64,000 bases of DNA from Blautia caecimuris (GCF_024622975.1 NZ_JANJZT010000002.1:62001-126000); one strand, 5' to 3'; positions 44,571-54,193 are shown, counted from the first letter of the stretch. The notes: generated by a model not told the origin, from the letters alone. Translations and numbers: made by a program.

Positions 44571-45386
44571 TTATAACTGCCCTGCATAAAGATTTCCGGT
44601 GTAGTTCCTTACAAATCCCAGTAACAGAATCCCATACTTTTCTGCCAGAAGAACTGCCGCCTCTGTGACAGCAGCCCGGGAAACTACAGTTGCAACTCCC
44701 ATCTGGATGATTTTTTTGAGATAGTCTGCAGATATTCTTCCGCTTGTAAAAATCACACCGTCTCCGGGATCGATTTCCTGAATCAGAAGCTTTCCCGCCA
44801 CCTTGTCAAGAGCATTATGACGGCCAATGTCCTCAAAGCTGCAGACTATCTCCCTTTCTTTCCAGAACGCACAGGAATGAGCGCAGCCGGTTTCCCGGAA
44901 CAGTTCTCCCGGCTGAGAGAAAAAAACCTCTGCCGCGGAGAAGATCTCAGAAAAACCGACAATTCTATTCCCCTCTGACCGTTGTTTCCTCTCCGGCATC
45001 GTAGTTTCTGCATTTCGATACTGTATCGGCTCTGTTTTACCCGGCTCTTTTTCCCTGGATTCTATAGAACTCTCCACTTCATTTTTTGTATTCTTCCCCG
45101 ATTCTTTCTCTGTCCTCTGCTTCTCGTTTTCAGAAATCTCAACATAAATTGTCCGTTCTTCTTCCTGAATCTGAATGCTTCTGATCTGCCTGATATTTCT
45201 TACCAGACCTTCTGTATACAGCCGCCCCAGGGCCAGTTCCTTAAGATCTTCCGGCGTACAGCTTAATCTGACCAGCTTCTGACCGTTTACAAAAAGGCTG
45301 TATTCCGTTTCCAGCGCTACCGTATCTTCACAGAAAATTTCCTGTCTGTTTTTTATTTTTTTTATATTTATCAATGTTTTTTTCAT
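44571..45386 (-). CDS. fdhD: Formate dehydrogenase sulfurtransferase FdhD
   Basis: A 271-residue protein that passes sulfur from a cysteine desulfurase to the molybdenum cofactor of formate dehydrogenase. Typical are ELALGRLYTEGLV, the catalytic-loop Cys pair here ETGCAHSCAFWKE, EDIGRHNALDKVAGKLL, TSGRISADYLKKIIQMGVA and RNYTGNLYAG. It has an insertion (about residues 95-148) of charged low-complexity sequence not normal for the family. The start at 45386 has GGGAGAG; an ATG 45 bases upstream is less likely. fdhF at 58-60 kb is the expected client. Confidence 0.92.
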   Translation of the reverse strand: MKKTLINIKKIKNRQEIFCEDTVALETEYSLFVNGQKLVRLSCTPEDLKELALGRLYTEGLVRNIRQIRSIQIQEEERTIYVEISENEKQRTEKESGKNTKNEVESSIESREKEPGKTEPIQYRNAETTMPERKQRSEGNRIVGFSEIFSAAEVFFSQPGELFRETGCAHSCAFWKEREIVCSFEDIGRHNALDKVAGKLLIQEIDPGDGVIFTSGRISADYLKKIIQMGVATVVSRAAVTEAAVLLAEKYGILLLGFVRNYTGNLYAGQL

Positions 45387-45689
45387 AAGCTTTTCTCTCC
45401 CGAAGTCCTTAATTATGAAGTTATCATCCACAGATCACTGTCCCACAAGTTGTTTTAGCATTTATATATCCTATTATACTGAGATATGCAAGGCAAATCA
45501 CCCTCATCAAAAATGCTTTCCTGCGCACTTTGGATTTTACTGTTCACAGGCGGCTATCCCGAGACATACAGGACAGAAGGCCATCACCGAAGATGATCTG
45601 GAAGGCATTTTAACCAGTCTGCTGTAAACAAAGTAAGCCGTAATGTCTTGAAAAATATCTCTCACACTGCTATAATAAAAAAGATTTTT
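45387..45689. other. Stretch between fdhD and selC
   Basis: About 300 bases with promoter signals for both sides. An open frame ending AIPRHTGQKAITEDDLEGIL at 45627 could be the end of a vanished gene, but I cannot name it. The selC promoter lies at 45648-45676. Confidence 0.4.
45648..45676 (+). promoter_or_regulatory. Promoter of selC
   Basis: TTGAAA, 17 bases, perfect TATAAT, with the tRNA beginning 14 bases after the -10 box. Confidence 0.7.
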
Positions 45690-45787
45690 GGGTGTCGTTG
45701 GGTAACTGGTGTGCCCCCTGGTCTTCAAAACCTGTGCTGGACGTTAAGAGCGCCCTGGGTGAGTTCGATTCTCACAGGCATCCGCCA
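45690..45787 (+). tRNA. selC: tRNA-Sec (anticodon TCA)
   Basis: A 98-base tRNA including an encoded CCA end. It has the acceptor stem GGGTGTCG/AGGCATCC with one G-U and a tolerated end mismatch, a long variable arm (GTGCTGGACGTTAAGAGCGC), the anticodon loop CTTCAAA and T loop GTTCGATTC. The long acceptor stem, long extra arm and UCA anticodon identify selenocysteine tRNA. The selA gene is convergent downstream. Confidence 0.95.
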
Positions 45788-45798
45788 GAATATAATGA

Positions 45799-45832
45799 GG
45801 CTGCGGAATTAATTTCCACAGCCGTTTTTTTC
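45799..45832 (+). terminator. Terminator of selC
   Basis: GGCTGCGGAA and TTCCACAGCC pair around AATTAAT, followed by GTTTTTTT, 12 bases after the tRNA. Confidence 0.85.
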
Positions 45833-45870
45833 TCCTTAAAAGCTCATCCGTCAGCTTCTGCAAAAAAAAT

Positions 45871-47295
45871 TTATTTTTCATCAAGCACTTCTTTCAGTTC
45901 TGCTGTAAATTCCCGTTTCTCTTCCTCTGAAATCGTCCGCATTTCCAGCAAAACCCTGTCGTTTTTTATATGAGAAACAATCGGAACAGGAAGCAGACGA
46001 AGACGGTCTGCCAGCTGCTGTGCAGTTTCTTTTTCCGGAAAAATTTCCACTGCATAATCCGGCATTGTTTCTCCCGGAAGAGAGCCTCCACCAATCACAG
46101 CGCTGCTCTCTGTTACTGCAATTTTTCCGGAACAGGAGCAGGAATTCAGTTCCCAGGAAATTTCTTCTGCCTGGGCAAGAAGCTCATCTTTGGTTCTTGC
46201 AATCATTTTAAGAACCGGAATGTTCTCCCATGCCTGTTTCTCACAAAAATACTCCCGGAAAGTAGCTTCCAGAACCGCAGTTGTGCATTTGTCAAGGCGC
46301 AGCGCCCGCATCAGAGGATGCTGCTCCATTTTTTGTATGTATTCCTTTTTTCCCACAATAATCCCGGCCTGAGGGCCGCCCAGAAGCTTATCCCCGGAAA
46401 AGCAGACCACATCCGCTCCTTTTCGGAGGATTTCGCCTACTGTAGGCTCATGGGCAAGCCCGTATTTTTCCAGATCAACCAGAACCCCGCTTCCCAGATC
46501 AACGATCACAGGAATCCCGTGTTTTTTTCCCAGAGCAGAAAGCTCCTCCACAGAGGTTTCCTCCGTAAATCCCACAATTTTATAATTGCTTGTATGGACC
46601 TTCAGAAATGCCGCAGTTTCTTCTGTTACAGCCTGTTCATAATCTGAAATCCTGGTCCGGTTTGTGCAGCCGGTTTCCCGAAGGAAGGCGCCGCTCTGCT
46701 CCATAACCTCCGGGATACGGAAATGTCCTCCGATCTCAATCAGCTCTCCTCTGGAAACAATCACTTCTTTTTTGTGCGCCATAGTCGCAAGAATTAAAGT
46801 CACTGCCGCTGCGTTATTGTTCACTGCCACCGCAGCCTCCGCACCGGTGATCTGGCAGATCATATCTGCATAGTGAGCCTGCCGCTTTCCTCTTTTTCCT
46901 TCCGAAAGCCTGTATTCCAGATTAGAAAATCCGCACATGGACTGAAAGGCGGCCTCCATCTGACGTTTTCCAAGAGGCGCCCGTCCAAGATTCGTATGAA
47001 GAAGAATTCCTGTTGCGTTAAAAACCCGTCTATAAGAGGGTTCTTCCAGCGCCTTTGTCCTCTCCCTAGCCTGTTGGAGCAGCCGGGAAATAAAAAGCTC
47101 TGTTGGCTGAGCATTTTCAACAGCAGCTTCTGTTGCTTTCCCTTCCAGAAGCTCCTTTCTCAGACTGTCCAGCTCTTGCCGGAGTATACCAAGGATCCTG
47201 TTTTTTCCATATAGTCTGCACAGCTCTTCCGCCTCCGGCTCCTGAAGGATCCGATCCATCTTCGGAAGCTGTCTTAAAATCTCATTTTTATTCAT
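45871..47295 (-). CDS. selA: L-seryl-tRNA(Sec) selenium transferase
   Basis: A 474-residue PLP enzyme that converts seryl-tRNA(Sec) to selenocysteyl-tRNA(Sec) using selenophosphate. Family features are NATGILLHTNLGRAPL near 90, EYRLSEGKRG, NNNAAAVTLIL, DLGSGVLVDL and the PLP lysine in CFSGDKLLGGPQAGI. Normal length (about 460). Start at 47295 lies 11 bases after the selD stop. The selB, selD, selA order on one strand, with selC adjacent, gives the complete selenocysteine pathway. Confidence 0.96.
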   Translation of the reverse strand: MNKNEILRQLPKMDRILQEPEAEELCRLYGKNRILGILRQELDSLRKELLEGKATEAAVENAQPTELFISRLLQQARERTKALEEPSYRRVFNATGILLHTNLGRAPLGKRQMEAAFQSMCGFSNLEYRLSEGKRGKRQAHYADMICQITGAEAAVAVNNNAAAVTLILATMAHKKEVIVSRGELIEIGGHFRIPEVMEQSGAFLRETGCTNRTRISDYEQAVTEETAAFLKVHTSNYKIVGFTEETSVEELSALGKKHGIPVIVDLGSGVLVDLEKYGLAHEPTVGEILRKGADVVCFSGDKLLGGPQAGIIVGKKEYIQKMEQHPLMRALRLDKCTTAVLEATFREYFCEKQAWENIPVLKMIARTKDELLAQAEEISWELNSCSCSGKIAVTESSAVIGGGSLPGETMPDYAVEIFPEKETAQQLADRLRLLPVPIVSHIKNDRVLLEMRTISEEEKREFTAELKEVLDEK

Positions 47296-47306
47296 ATACT
47301 GTCCGC

Positions 47307-48344
47307 TTATTTTAATATCAGATATTTTTCCTGTTTTCCGGTTACTTCTCCCACGGCTGTGCCCGGAGAACCAAGATCAGCCAGACGTTCCAGAAGCTCA
47401 GCGGCATCTTCTTTTTTTACTGCAAGAAGAAGCCCTCCTGACGTCTGGGGATCATACACAAGATCTTCCTGCCAGGTTCCTGCAATTTCACTGAAAACAT
47501 CCTCTTCCAGATATTCCCGGTTTCTGTATGCTCCCGCAGGAATCAGTCCCATCCGGGCATATTCCTTTACTCCGGGCAAAACCGGAAGCTTCTCTGTATG
47601 GAGAACCAGCGTCATTTCACTGCCCTTTGCCATTTCCATAGCGTGGCCTGCCAGCCCGAAGCCGGTGATATCTGTACAGCTGTGGATTTCAAATCCCACC
47701 GCAATATCCCTGGCATATTTATTTAAGGCAGTCATTGTTTTTACTGCAGAGCTTATCTCTTCCTCTGAGGCAAGCTCTCCCTTAATGGCAGTGGAAATAA
47801 TTCCGGTACCCAGAGGCTTGGTAAGGATCAGCACATCTCCCGGCTGCGCTCCATAATTTTTCCACATGGCTTTCGGATCAACAAAACCGCTGACGCAAAG
47901 CCCGTACTTTGGTTCATTGTCGGAAATGGTATGACCTCCTGCAAGCACAGCTCCTGCTTCCATTACCTTATCCGCGCCGCCCTGAAGGATTTTTCCCAGT
48001 ATCTCAATATCCAGACAGTCCGGAAAGGCCGCCAGATTCAGCGCCACCTTAGGTTCTCCGCCCATGGCGTATACGTCGCTTAAAGCATTTGCTGCTGCGA
48101 TCTGCCCAAACAGATAGGGATCGTCTACCACCGGGGTAAAAAAATCAACGGTCTGGATCATTGCCAGTTCCTCACTGATCTGATAAACTGCGGCATCATC
48201 CGCGGTTTCTGTTCCCACTAAAAGCATGGGATCATTAAATTTTGGCAGCTTACCCAAAACTTGGGCAAGGGTCTTCGGACCTTTTTTCGCCGCTCAGCCG
48301 GAGGTAGTTGACATCTGCGTCAAACGAATTTCTGTGTCTGCCAT
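47307..48344 (-). CDS. selD: Selenide water dikinase, itself a selenoprotein
   Basis: A 345-residue enzyme that makes selenophosphate from selenide and ATP. Reading from ATG 48344 (RBS GGAGGTGAG) gives MADTEIRLTQMSTTSG, then an in-frame TGA at 48294-48296, then AAKKGPKTLAQVLGKLP and the normal SelD sequence (DDAAVYQI, AAANALSDVYAMGG, AGGHTI, DPQTSGGLL). In SelD the position after TSG is the catalytic Cys or Sec, so the TGA encodes selenocysteine at residue 17. A naive ORF search starts only at 48257 and loses the active site. It is in one operon between selB and selA. Confidence 0.95.
48264..48296 (-). promoter_or_regulatory. SECIS-like hairpin of selD
   Basis: Directly after the selD TGA (minus strand), GGC...AAGGTC-CGAA-GACC-C-TT...GCC folds into a stem with apical loop. 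Bacterial SECIS elements lie at this distance so that SelB can bind. The fold is drawn by hand. Confidence 0.6.
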
Positions 48345-48413
48345 ATCACTCACCTCCATTACATAATTTCCTGTCATCTTTTCCTTTAAAGCCTTCTTCA
48401 TTTCCCATAACCT

Positions 48414-50318
48414 TTATTTTCCAGAGGCTTTCAGAACCCTTCCGCCCTCTGTTTTTCTTGTAAAACCGTTTTTATCAAAATGCTCCAAAAGGGCTACCGC
48501 CACCTTCCGGGAACAGCCCAGATAATCCCGGTATTCTCCAAGAGCAACTTCCGGCTTCTTCTCTGCCATTTCCCGGAAAGCTGTTTTTGCCTTCTCATAG
48601 TAATCACGGTGAACACAGTATTGAACATCCAGCCGGATCAGCGCTTTTTTGTTCAGAAGGGACGTAAACACAGCCGGAAACTTCTTCTGATTCCGGTGTT
48701 CCTTCAGATAAAGCTCGGTAGCAAGAGGCGCAAAGCCCTCATCCAGATAATGGTTAAGGATTTCTTTTACCATAGCGTCCTCATCCTCCTTCAGAACTAC
48801 CCGAAAACGCTTTTTACTGATCAGTCCGTGCTCTTCCTTGATTACTTTTTCGGTCTTTAAAACGGCAAGAATATCGTCTGCAAGCTTCCCGTCTGCAAGC
48901 TTCATCCTGCTTCGCAGTTCTTCAATTCCCATGCCTTCCTTTAAAGGATTGGCTTTATGAAATTCATCCAGAACTGCCTCTGCCCTTTTCCGGTAAAAAT
49001 CCATTTCCTGCCTGTGAATGTACAGATTTTCATTAAGACGCACCAGAATTTTTCGCTCCGCCAGCTTCTCCGCTGTATGTTTCAGCCCGGATTTATCAAG
49101 AGCGCTTCGTCCTGCCAGCTCCTCCAAAGTAAAAAAGCTTCCCCAGTGCTCCCAGGCTGAAAGTTCAAGCATTTCCTCCCTGGTTCCGCTTTCCTTGATC
49201 CGGCAGGCCTCCAGCGCCTTTTGGTCATTTCTTTTATGCTTTCTGGGGCAGATATCCAGAACCGTTCCGCCTCCAATGGTTTCTGCCGGGGAATAAAACC
49301 GGATCACAAACCGCTCTCCTTTTTCCAGAACCGTTTCCTCTTCCAGCCTGAGCTGAGCATAACAGGTCTCCCCTGCTTTCAGCTCATCTCTGTCAAGCAG
49401 GATCACCTTTCCCAGAAGCTCCCTTGTACCATGATACACATGCACCCGGCTTCCGTTCTTTACGCTGCGCTGTGTGTGACGCAGCACAGTCAGAGACACA
49501 TCTGCCATCATGGTAGGATACATACTGTTTTTAAGGGCAACCACATCGCCTCTTCGGATCTCCTGTTTTTTCCTGTCAGGAAGATTCAGAGCCACCCTCT
49601 GCCCAGCATGTGCCTCCTCCACATTTGTCTCATGCACCTGAATGCTGCGGATTTTTACAGAAGTATTTTCCGGATAAAGATACGCTTCCTGCTCCTTTTT
49701 GATCCTTCCGCCAAAAAGCGTTCCTGTTACTACAGTTCCAAAGCCTTTCAATGTAAATACGCGGTCAACAGGCAGGCGGAAGGCCCGGGTTTCCTTATGC
49801 CCCGGAAGATCTCTGTATAACTGATACAGCGTATCCCGAAGCCTGTCGATTCCCTGATTCCTGTATACAGAAACCGGAACTACGGGCGCATCCTCCAGGA
49901 ACGTTCCCTTAACCAGTTCCCTGACGTCCTCCTCCACCAGCTCTGTAAGCTCCGGATCTGCCGCGTCTGTTTTTGTGATCACAATCACTCCGCAGCGTAC
50001 CCCCAGAATGGACAAAATGTCCAGATGCTCCACTGTCTGAGGCATAATTCCCTCATCCGCTGCAACCACAAGCATGACCATATCCATTCCAGCCACACCT
50101 GCCAGCATATTTTTTACAAATTTTTCATGGCCGGGCACATCCACGATCCCTACCCGCTCCCCTTTTGGGAAATCCATCCAGGCAAAACCAAGCTCAATGG
50201 TAATGCCCCGTTTTTTTTCTTCCTTCAGACGGTCTGTATCAATACCCGTCAATGCCCGGATCAGGCAGGTTTTTCCGTGATCCACATGACCTGCCGTTCC
50301 TATAATTCCATATTTCAT
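48414..50318 (-). CDS. selB: Selenocysteine-specific elongation factor
   Basis: A 634-residue GTPase that brings Sec-tRNA(Sec) to UGA codons and binds the SECIS hairpin. The G domain is clear ([25 protein letters not shown]). EF-Tu-like domains 2 and 3 follow ([17 protein letters not shown]), then four winged-helix domains at the C-terminus (from about 370, e.g. [20 protein letters not shown]). ATG at 50318 follows AGGGG, and an extension of 16 codons upstream lacks a site. It is the first gene of the selB-selD-selA operon. Confidence 0.96.
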   Translation of the reverse strand: MKYGIIGTAGHVDHGKTCLIRALTGIDTDRLKEEKKRGITIELGFAWMDFPKGERVGIVDVPGHEKFVKNMLAGVAGMDMVMLVVAADEGIMPQTVEHLDILSILGVRCGVIVITKTDAADPELTELVEEDVRELVKGTFLEDAPVVPVSVYRNQGIDRLRDTLYQLYRDLPGHKETRAFRLPVDRVFTLKGFGTVVTGTLFGGRIKKEQEAYLYPENTSVKIRSIQVHETNVEEAHAGQRVALNLPDRKKQEIRRGDVVALKNSMYPTMMADVSLTVLRHTQRSVKNGSRVHVYHGTRELLGKVILLDRDELKAGETCYAQLRLEEETVLEKGERFVIRFYSPAETIGGGTVLDICPRKHKRNDQKALEACRIKESGTREEMLELSAWEHWGSFFTLEELAGRSALDKSGLKHTAEKLAERKILVRLNENLYIHRQEMDFYRKRAEAVLDEFHKANPLKEGMGIEELRSRMKLADGKLADDILAVLKTEKVIKEEHGLISKKRFRVVLKEDEDAMVKEILNHYLDEGFAPLATELYLKEHRNQKKFPAVFTSLLNKKALIRLDVQYCVHRDYYEKAKTAFREMAEKKPEVALGEYRDYLGCSRKVAVALLEHFDKNGFTRKTEGGRVLKASGK

Positions 50319-50405
50319 CAGTTTAACCCCTGTAAAAACCGGAGAGGAAAACCTGTCCGGCTTCATATATTGTTATTGTCCACAACACGAGACAAATTTC
50401 CTTTC

Positions 50406-50449
50406 AGATTGTCAGGGATAAAACATCATTTTCTCCTTGACAATCCCCT
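50406..50449. repeat. Inverted repeat in the selB leader
   Basis: GATTGTCAGGG (50407-50417) and CCTTGACAATC (50437-50447) can pair around about 20 bases. It lies about 90 bases upstream of selB. No T run follows in the direction of selB, so it is not a terminator. It may be an RNA regulatory stem. Confidence 0.5.
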
Positions 50450-50484
50450 GGGCTTACCCTATACTGAAAATAAGAAATGGGTTT

Positions 50485-51024
50485 TTACCAAGTAAAATCT
50501 TGTGATTTGAAAGGGTTGCTCGTTTCTTTTTTTATGTCCAGAATATCATATAAATACATTTTTCGGTCATTTGCATGCCGTATCAGCATAGATGCATGAA
50601 ACACATTATACCGTTCCACTTCTCCCTCTGCATCATAAACTGGCAATGCAAAGTACGAATCATATCGATACCATCCATTTGCTGCATCTCTCAGATGTTT
50701 CTCTCCTGTATTTTCTCGATAATGTTTTCCTGAGGCAATTTCTAGCAATTCTGGAATTCCCTGTACTGCATTGGCCTTTACTTTTGCATTTGCCCCTTTT
50801 AGCATATAAGTATATTTTGACCCCGTATATTCATCTGGAAAATCTTTCCCAATGTATACGATATCTTTTGTATCCATAACTTCGTAAAAATTGCCTACAT
50901 AAGATTCAAGGTAAACTTTTACCTCATTCCAGTTGATGGATTTTTTTCCTGCAAAAAGAATATCCTGCATCTGTACAATCTTCTTTCCATTCAATCCGGA
51001 TACCACTTTCACATTTCTTTTCAC
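50485..51024 (-). CDS. Hypothetical protein, family known only from similar gut genomes
   Basis: A 179-residue cytosolic protein with aromatic and charged character. I recall similar sequences in Lachnospiraceae genomes (segments DIVYIGKDFPDEYTGSKY, LKGANAKVKANAVQGIPELL, ANGWYRYDSYFALPVYD), annotated without function. The second half looks like small nuclease- or toxin-type domains found in phage-associated proteins, but no catalytic motif is certain. The upstream gene is 156 bases away, so it is probably transcribed alone. Confidence 0.7.
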   Translation of the reverse strand: MKRNVKVVSGLNGKKIVQMQDILFAGKKSINWNEVKVYLESYVGNFYEVMDTKDIVYIGKDFPDEYTGSKYTYMLKGANAKVKANAVQGIPELLEIASGKHYRENTGEKHLRDAANGWYRYDSYFALPVYDAEGEVERYNVFHASMLIRHANDRKMYLYDILDIKKETSNPFKSQDFTW

Positions 51025-51180
51025 TCCTACACTCCTCTATAACAAACCAGACCTGTATCTGTGCAGCAAATATACTTTATCGCCTTATATTCTTCCTTAT
51101 CATACCACACGTCTGTTTTTTTTACTACAGAAACGCTTCTCCGTATCAGGTAGAATAATGCCTCTGAACAAGTAACACTT

Positions 51181-52422
51181 TTATTTTGTATAAAGGCCGG
51201 AATAAGCCTTTTTATCCAGCCTTAAATAAATACTATACAGAATCATCACAAATAAACCGATCACCGCTATAATTATCCATACAGTACTGAATGTATAATA
51301 GTCGATAAGTGTTCCTATTATGTAGTTACTTAATACTCCAATTAATCCGGCGCAGCTGGTCGTAATACTTAATACTCTTCCACGATGTGTTTCCGGTATT
51401 CTTTTTGTAAGATAAGGCGTTTTTGAAATGGAACCCAATATTTCACCTATTGTAAATATAATAATCCCTGCAACCGCAATCACAAAATGATGATTTACAA
51501 AAATAAAAAATGCAAGTCCTAATGACTCCAGCAGCTGCCCCAAATACATAATCCTGATATCCATAAATCCGGAAAGCTTTTGGGTTAATATTGGCGTACC
51601 TATTACCACAACAACTGCATTAATACTTGTTAAAACTCCAAATTTAAAAGCTCCTGATCCCTGAAAGGCTTCCTCCATATGTAAGGGCATCAAAAAACTG
51701 AACTGATTATAAATCAGCGCAGCTATACCGTGAATGACAAACAGCACAAAAAATAATTTTCGTTGCGAAAAAACCTTGAATATTGATCCTGTTTCTCCTT
51801 TTTCATATTCGTTCACTGTTCTGTTATCCCGGTCAGCAGTTCTTATATTTTTAATAAAAATCAGCAGAAGAAGCGTACTGGTGATATCTGCCACGCCGTT
51901 AATAAAAAAAGAAAGGCTGAGATAATGATTAAATAAAATGCCTCCAATGGTGGGCGCCAAAACCAGGCCTAAATTCATGGAAAGATAATTCAGCGAATAT
52001 GCTCGTTCCCGATCCCTGTAGGTTGTCAGATCCGCGATCAGAGCATCGTAAGCCGGCTGCTCCATTGCCTGAAATAAAGAAGCAATCGCCAGTAAATACA
52101 GTGTCGTCATGGACATTGGCAATGCAGCGCAGACAAAATACAGGCTGTTTCCGATCAAGTCGAAGGTAACGATGATATGCTTTTTATTATATTTGTCAGC
52201 CAGCTTACCTCCCAGTAAATAAAACGGTCCCATAAACAAAGAAAATATCATCATATACAGGCCGATGGTCTGTCCGTTCAACCCCAGCTTTTCACTCATG
52301 ATCAAGGTAAGCATGGGCCATATTAACGCCCCCATACTTGTCATGACTTTGCCAAAAGCCAGCACATAGATTTCTTTTGGCAAATGGCTGTACATTGAAA
52401 AATGTTTCTTAAGAAATCCCAT
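51181..52422 (-). CDS. Major facilitator superfamily transporter
   Basis: A 413-residue protein with twelve membrane helices. The loop 2-3 motif GGKLADKYNKKHII is the MFS signature (G-x-L-x-D-x-x-x-x-x). Drug-efflux-type proteins of this size (MdtG/NreB-like) match, but the substrate is unknown. The central loop (RTADRDNRTVNEYEKGETG) is typical of 6+6 proteins. Confidence 0.88.
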   Translation of the reverse strand: MGFLKKHFSMYSHLPKEIYVLAFGKVMTSMGALIWPMLTLIMSEKLGLNGQTIGLYMMIFSLFMGPFYLLGGKLADKYNKKHIIVTFDLIGNSLYFVCAALPMSMTTLYLLAIASLFQAMEQPAYDALIADLTTYRDRERAYSLNYLSMNLGLVLAPTIGGILFNHYLSLSFFINGVADITSTLLLLIFIKNIRTADRDNRTVNEYEKGETGSIFKVFSQRKLFFVLFVIHGIAALIYNQFSFLMPLHMEEAFQGSGAFKFGVLTSINAVVVVIGTPILTQKLSGFMDIRIMYLGQLLESLGLAFFIFVNHHFVIAVAGIIIFTIGEILGSISKTPYLTKRIPETHRGRVLSITTSCAGLIGVLSNYIIGTLIDYYTFSTVWIIIAVIGLFVMILYSIYLRLDKKAYSGLYTK

Positions 52423-52599
52423 AAAAATTCTCTCCTTCGTCTTCTCTTTAAATCATCTGCCTGTTTTTTCTATCACATCTTCACTACCGCATCCAGGCAC
52501 AACATCATCGCATATTCATATGTATTGCCGCCAAAATTCCTCTCATCATATTTCTTAACAGCTGCGAGGTTTTTCCCCTTGACTTTCATATTTATCCGA

Positions 52600-53133
52600 T
52601 TACTCTAAATCAATCCAGTATCTTTGCTCTGTCTTACCGTTTTCTATTTGTTCATTTTCTAATATTCCGCCGTTTTTTATGATGGATTTCGCAGAACCAA
52701 TATTATCTTTATCGCATACCATTAAAACTTTTTTGATTCCCATTTTTTTACATTCCTCTAAGGCAAGCCCAATCATTTGTACAGCATATCCTTTTCTTCT
52801 TTCAGATGGTCTGATTCCGTCACCAATATGCCCTCCATGTAATAGCAAATGTTCATTTAAATAATGCCTGATATTTACTGCACCTACAATGATATTTCGC
52901 CTCTCATCCAAACAAAAGAATGTGGAATGAGGAACCAGTCCGTCTTTTGGTTCCTTTGCTTCCAAATTATCCAGATAGTAATCAAAGTCATCATAATCGT
53001 TTTTGAAAATAACTTCTGGTGAACGGTTCACATCATAAGTATCATTATATTTTTTCCACTCCTTGAGCATGTCAATAATCTGTCCTTTGTATTCGTAACT
53101 TCCTTTTATTAATTTTATTGATATCAAAATCAC
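52600..53133 (-). CDS. GNAT acetyltransferase
   Basis: A 177-residue acetyltransferase with HGGHIGDGIRPSERRKGYAV (the acetyl-CoA loop R-x-x-G-x-A) and KKVLMVCDKDNIGSAKSIIK. Substrate unknown. The start lies within ATG-rich sequence at 53133, with AAGTGA weakly resembling a ribosome site. Confidence 0.82.
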   Translation of the reverse strand: MILISIKLIKGSYEYKGQIIDMLKEWKKYNDTYDVNRSPEVIFKNDYDDFDYYLDNLEAKEPKDGLVPHSTFFCLDERRNIIVGAVNIRHYLNEHLLLHGGHIGDGIRPSERRKGYAVQMIGLALEECKKMGIKKVLMVCDKDNIGSAKSIIKNGGILENEQIENGKTEQRYWIDLE

Positions 53134-53632
53134 TTCCTTTACTTAGAATCCATAACTTTTCTCATTTCAATACTGTGCCGTAAATCTTTTCCCATTTTTA
53201 AAAATCTCATATTAATATCAATACAGAAAATGTCTTATCATATTTTAAGTTTAAATCCACAACCAGATCCGCCAACCTGTCTTCTGTACTTTCATTCAGA
53301 TTTCCATTTAGCAGAACAGCAATATCCACGTCTGATTCAGAAGTATAGGTTTCTCTTGCATAAGAACCGTATAATACAATCCGAAGCGCCTGGTTATTAA
53401 AAACAGCAAGGATTCCACCCTCTAATTCCTTTCATGTATTTGTATCCATAAGCTGTACTTTTTTATTATATCGTCCGATTTTTTTAACGTCAACGCATTT
53501 CAAAAAAGCAGTTTTTAATTTTCTTTCTTTTTCGCTGATTTTTTATAAAATTCTGTCCGCAATACTACAGTTATGGTAAACTATAATCAAACAACAATTT
53601 CATTTTTTATCCACAGAAAGAGGTGACCTCCC
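53134..53632. other. Gene-poor stretch with a nucleotidyltransferase remnant
   Basis: Besides the remnant at 53207-53431, this stretch holds the promoter region of the RimJ-like gene. No RNA gene was recognised. Confidence 0.5.
53207..53431 (-). pseudogene. MNT-type nucleotidyltransferase remnant
   Basis: The minus strand reads ELEGGILAVFNNQALRIVLY, then GSYARETYTSESDVDIAVLL and NGNLNESTEDRLADLVVDLN. GSYAR...SDVDIAV is the catalytic GSx10DxD motif of small MNT nucleotidyltransferases, usually half of a MNT-HEPN toxin-antitoxin pair. There is no start codon in frame (a TGA comes first), and the C-terminus stops at LILI. No HEPN partner is adjacent. Confidence 0.65.
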
Positions 53633-54193
53633 ATGTACGAAAACATTCGCCTGCAAACCAGTCGTCTGCTTCTCCGGCCAGTCAGTCCAGATGATCTTTC
53701 CACTGTTTATGCTTATTCTTCCGATGGAGAGCATGTGAAATATATGAAATACTATCCAGATGAATCTATGGAAGTGTGCAAAAAGTTTCTCATACAGACC
53801 TGCCAAGAATGGAGTAAAGAATTTCCCCGCTGTTATGTATTTGCTGTCATACAGAACAGCCGACATATTGGCGAGGTTTCTGTCTACGCTGAAGATGAAG
53901 CTTTTACAATCGGAGAACTTGGATGGATCATTCACAGAGATTACTGCAATAAAGGATATGCCTCAGAAGCTGCGCAGGCTCTTCTCAGTTTTTGTCAAAA
54001 CACACTTCATCTTAATAAAGTCACTGCCTGCTGTGACAGCAGAAACTCTGCATCCATGAAAATCATGGAAACTCTTGGCATGACTGTAACAGAAAAGGAT
54101 ATTCCCAGAAAATATTTGAAACGCGATGAAACTGCCTTTGAGATAAAAGCAGAAAAAATATTACATCTTGACCTTTCGTCCCTAAAACGGTAA
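53633..54193 (+). CDS. RimJ/RimL-type GNAT acetyltransferase
   Basis: A 186-residue acetyltransferase: LQTSRLLLRPVSPDDLSTVY at the start, GELGWIIHRDYCNKGYASEA (acetyl-CoA loop), and CDSRNSASMKIMETLGM. This is the ribosomal-protein-alanine acetyltransferase-like subgroup. RBS AGAGGTGA. The promoter of the next transcript lies in its last codons. Confidence 0.88.
   Translation: MYENIRLQTSRLLLRPVSPDDLSTVYAYSSDGEHVKYMKYYPDESMEVCKKFLIQTCQEWSKEFPRCYVFAVIQNSRHIGEVSVYAEDEAFTIGELGWIIHRDYCNKGYASEAAQALLSFCQNTLHLNKVTACCDSRNSASMKIMETLGMTVTEKDIPRKYLKRDETAFEIKAEKILHLDLSSLKR

Noticed and set aside
45415-45627. 70-codon frame ending AIPRHTGQKAITEDDLEGIL
   Set aside because: No ribosome site or recognised family; may be the tail of a lost gene but cannot be supported.
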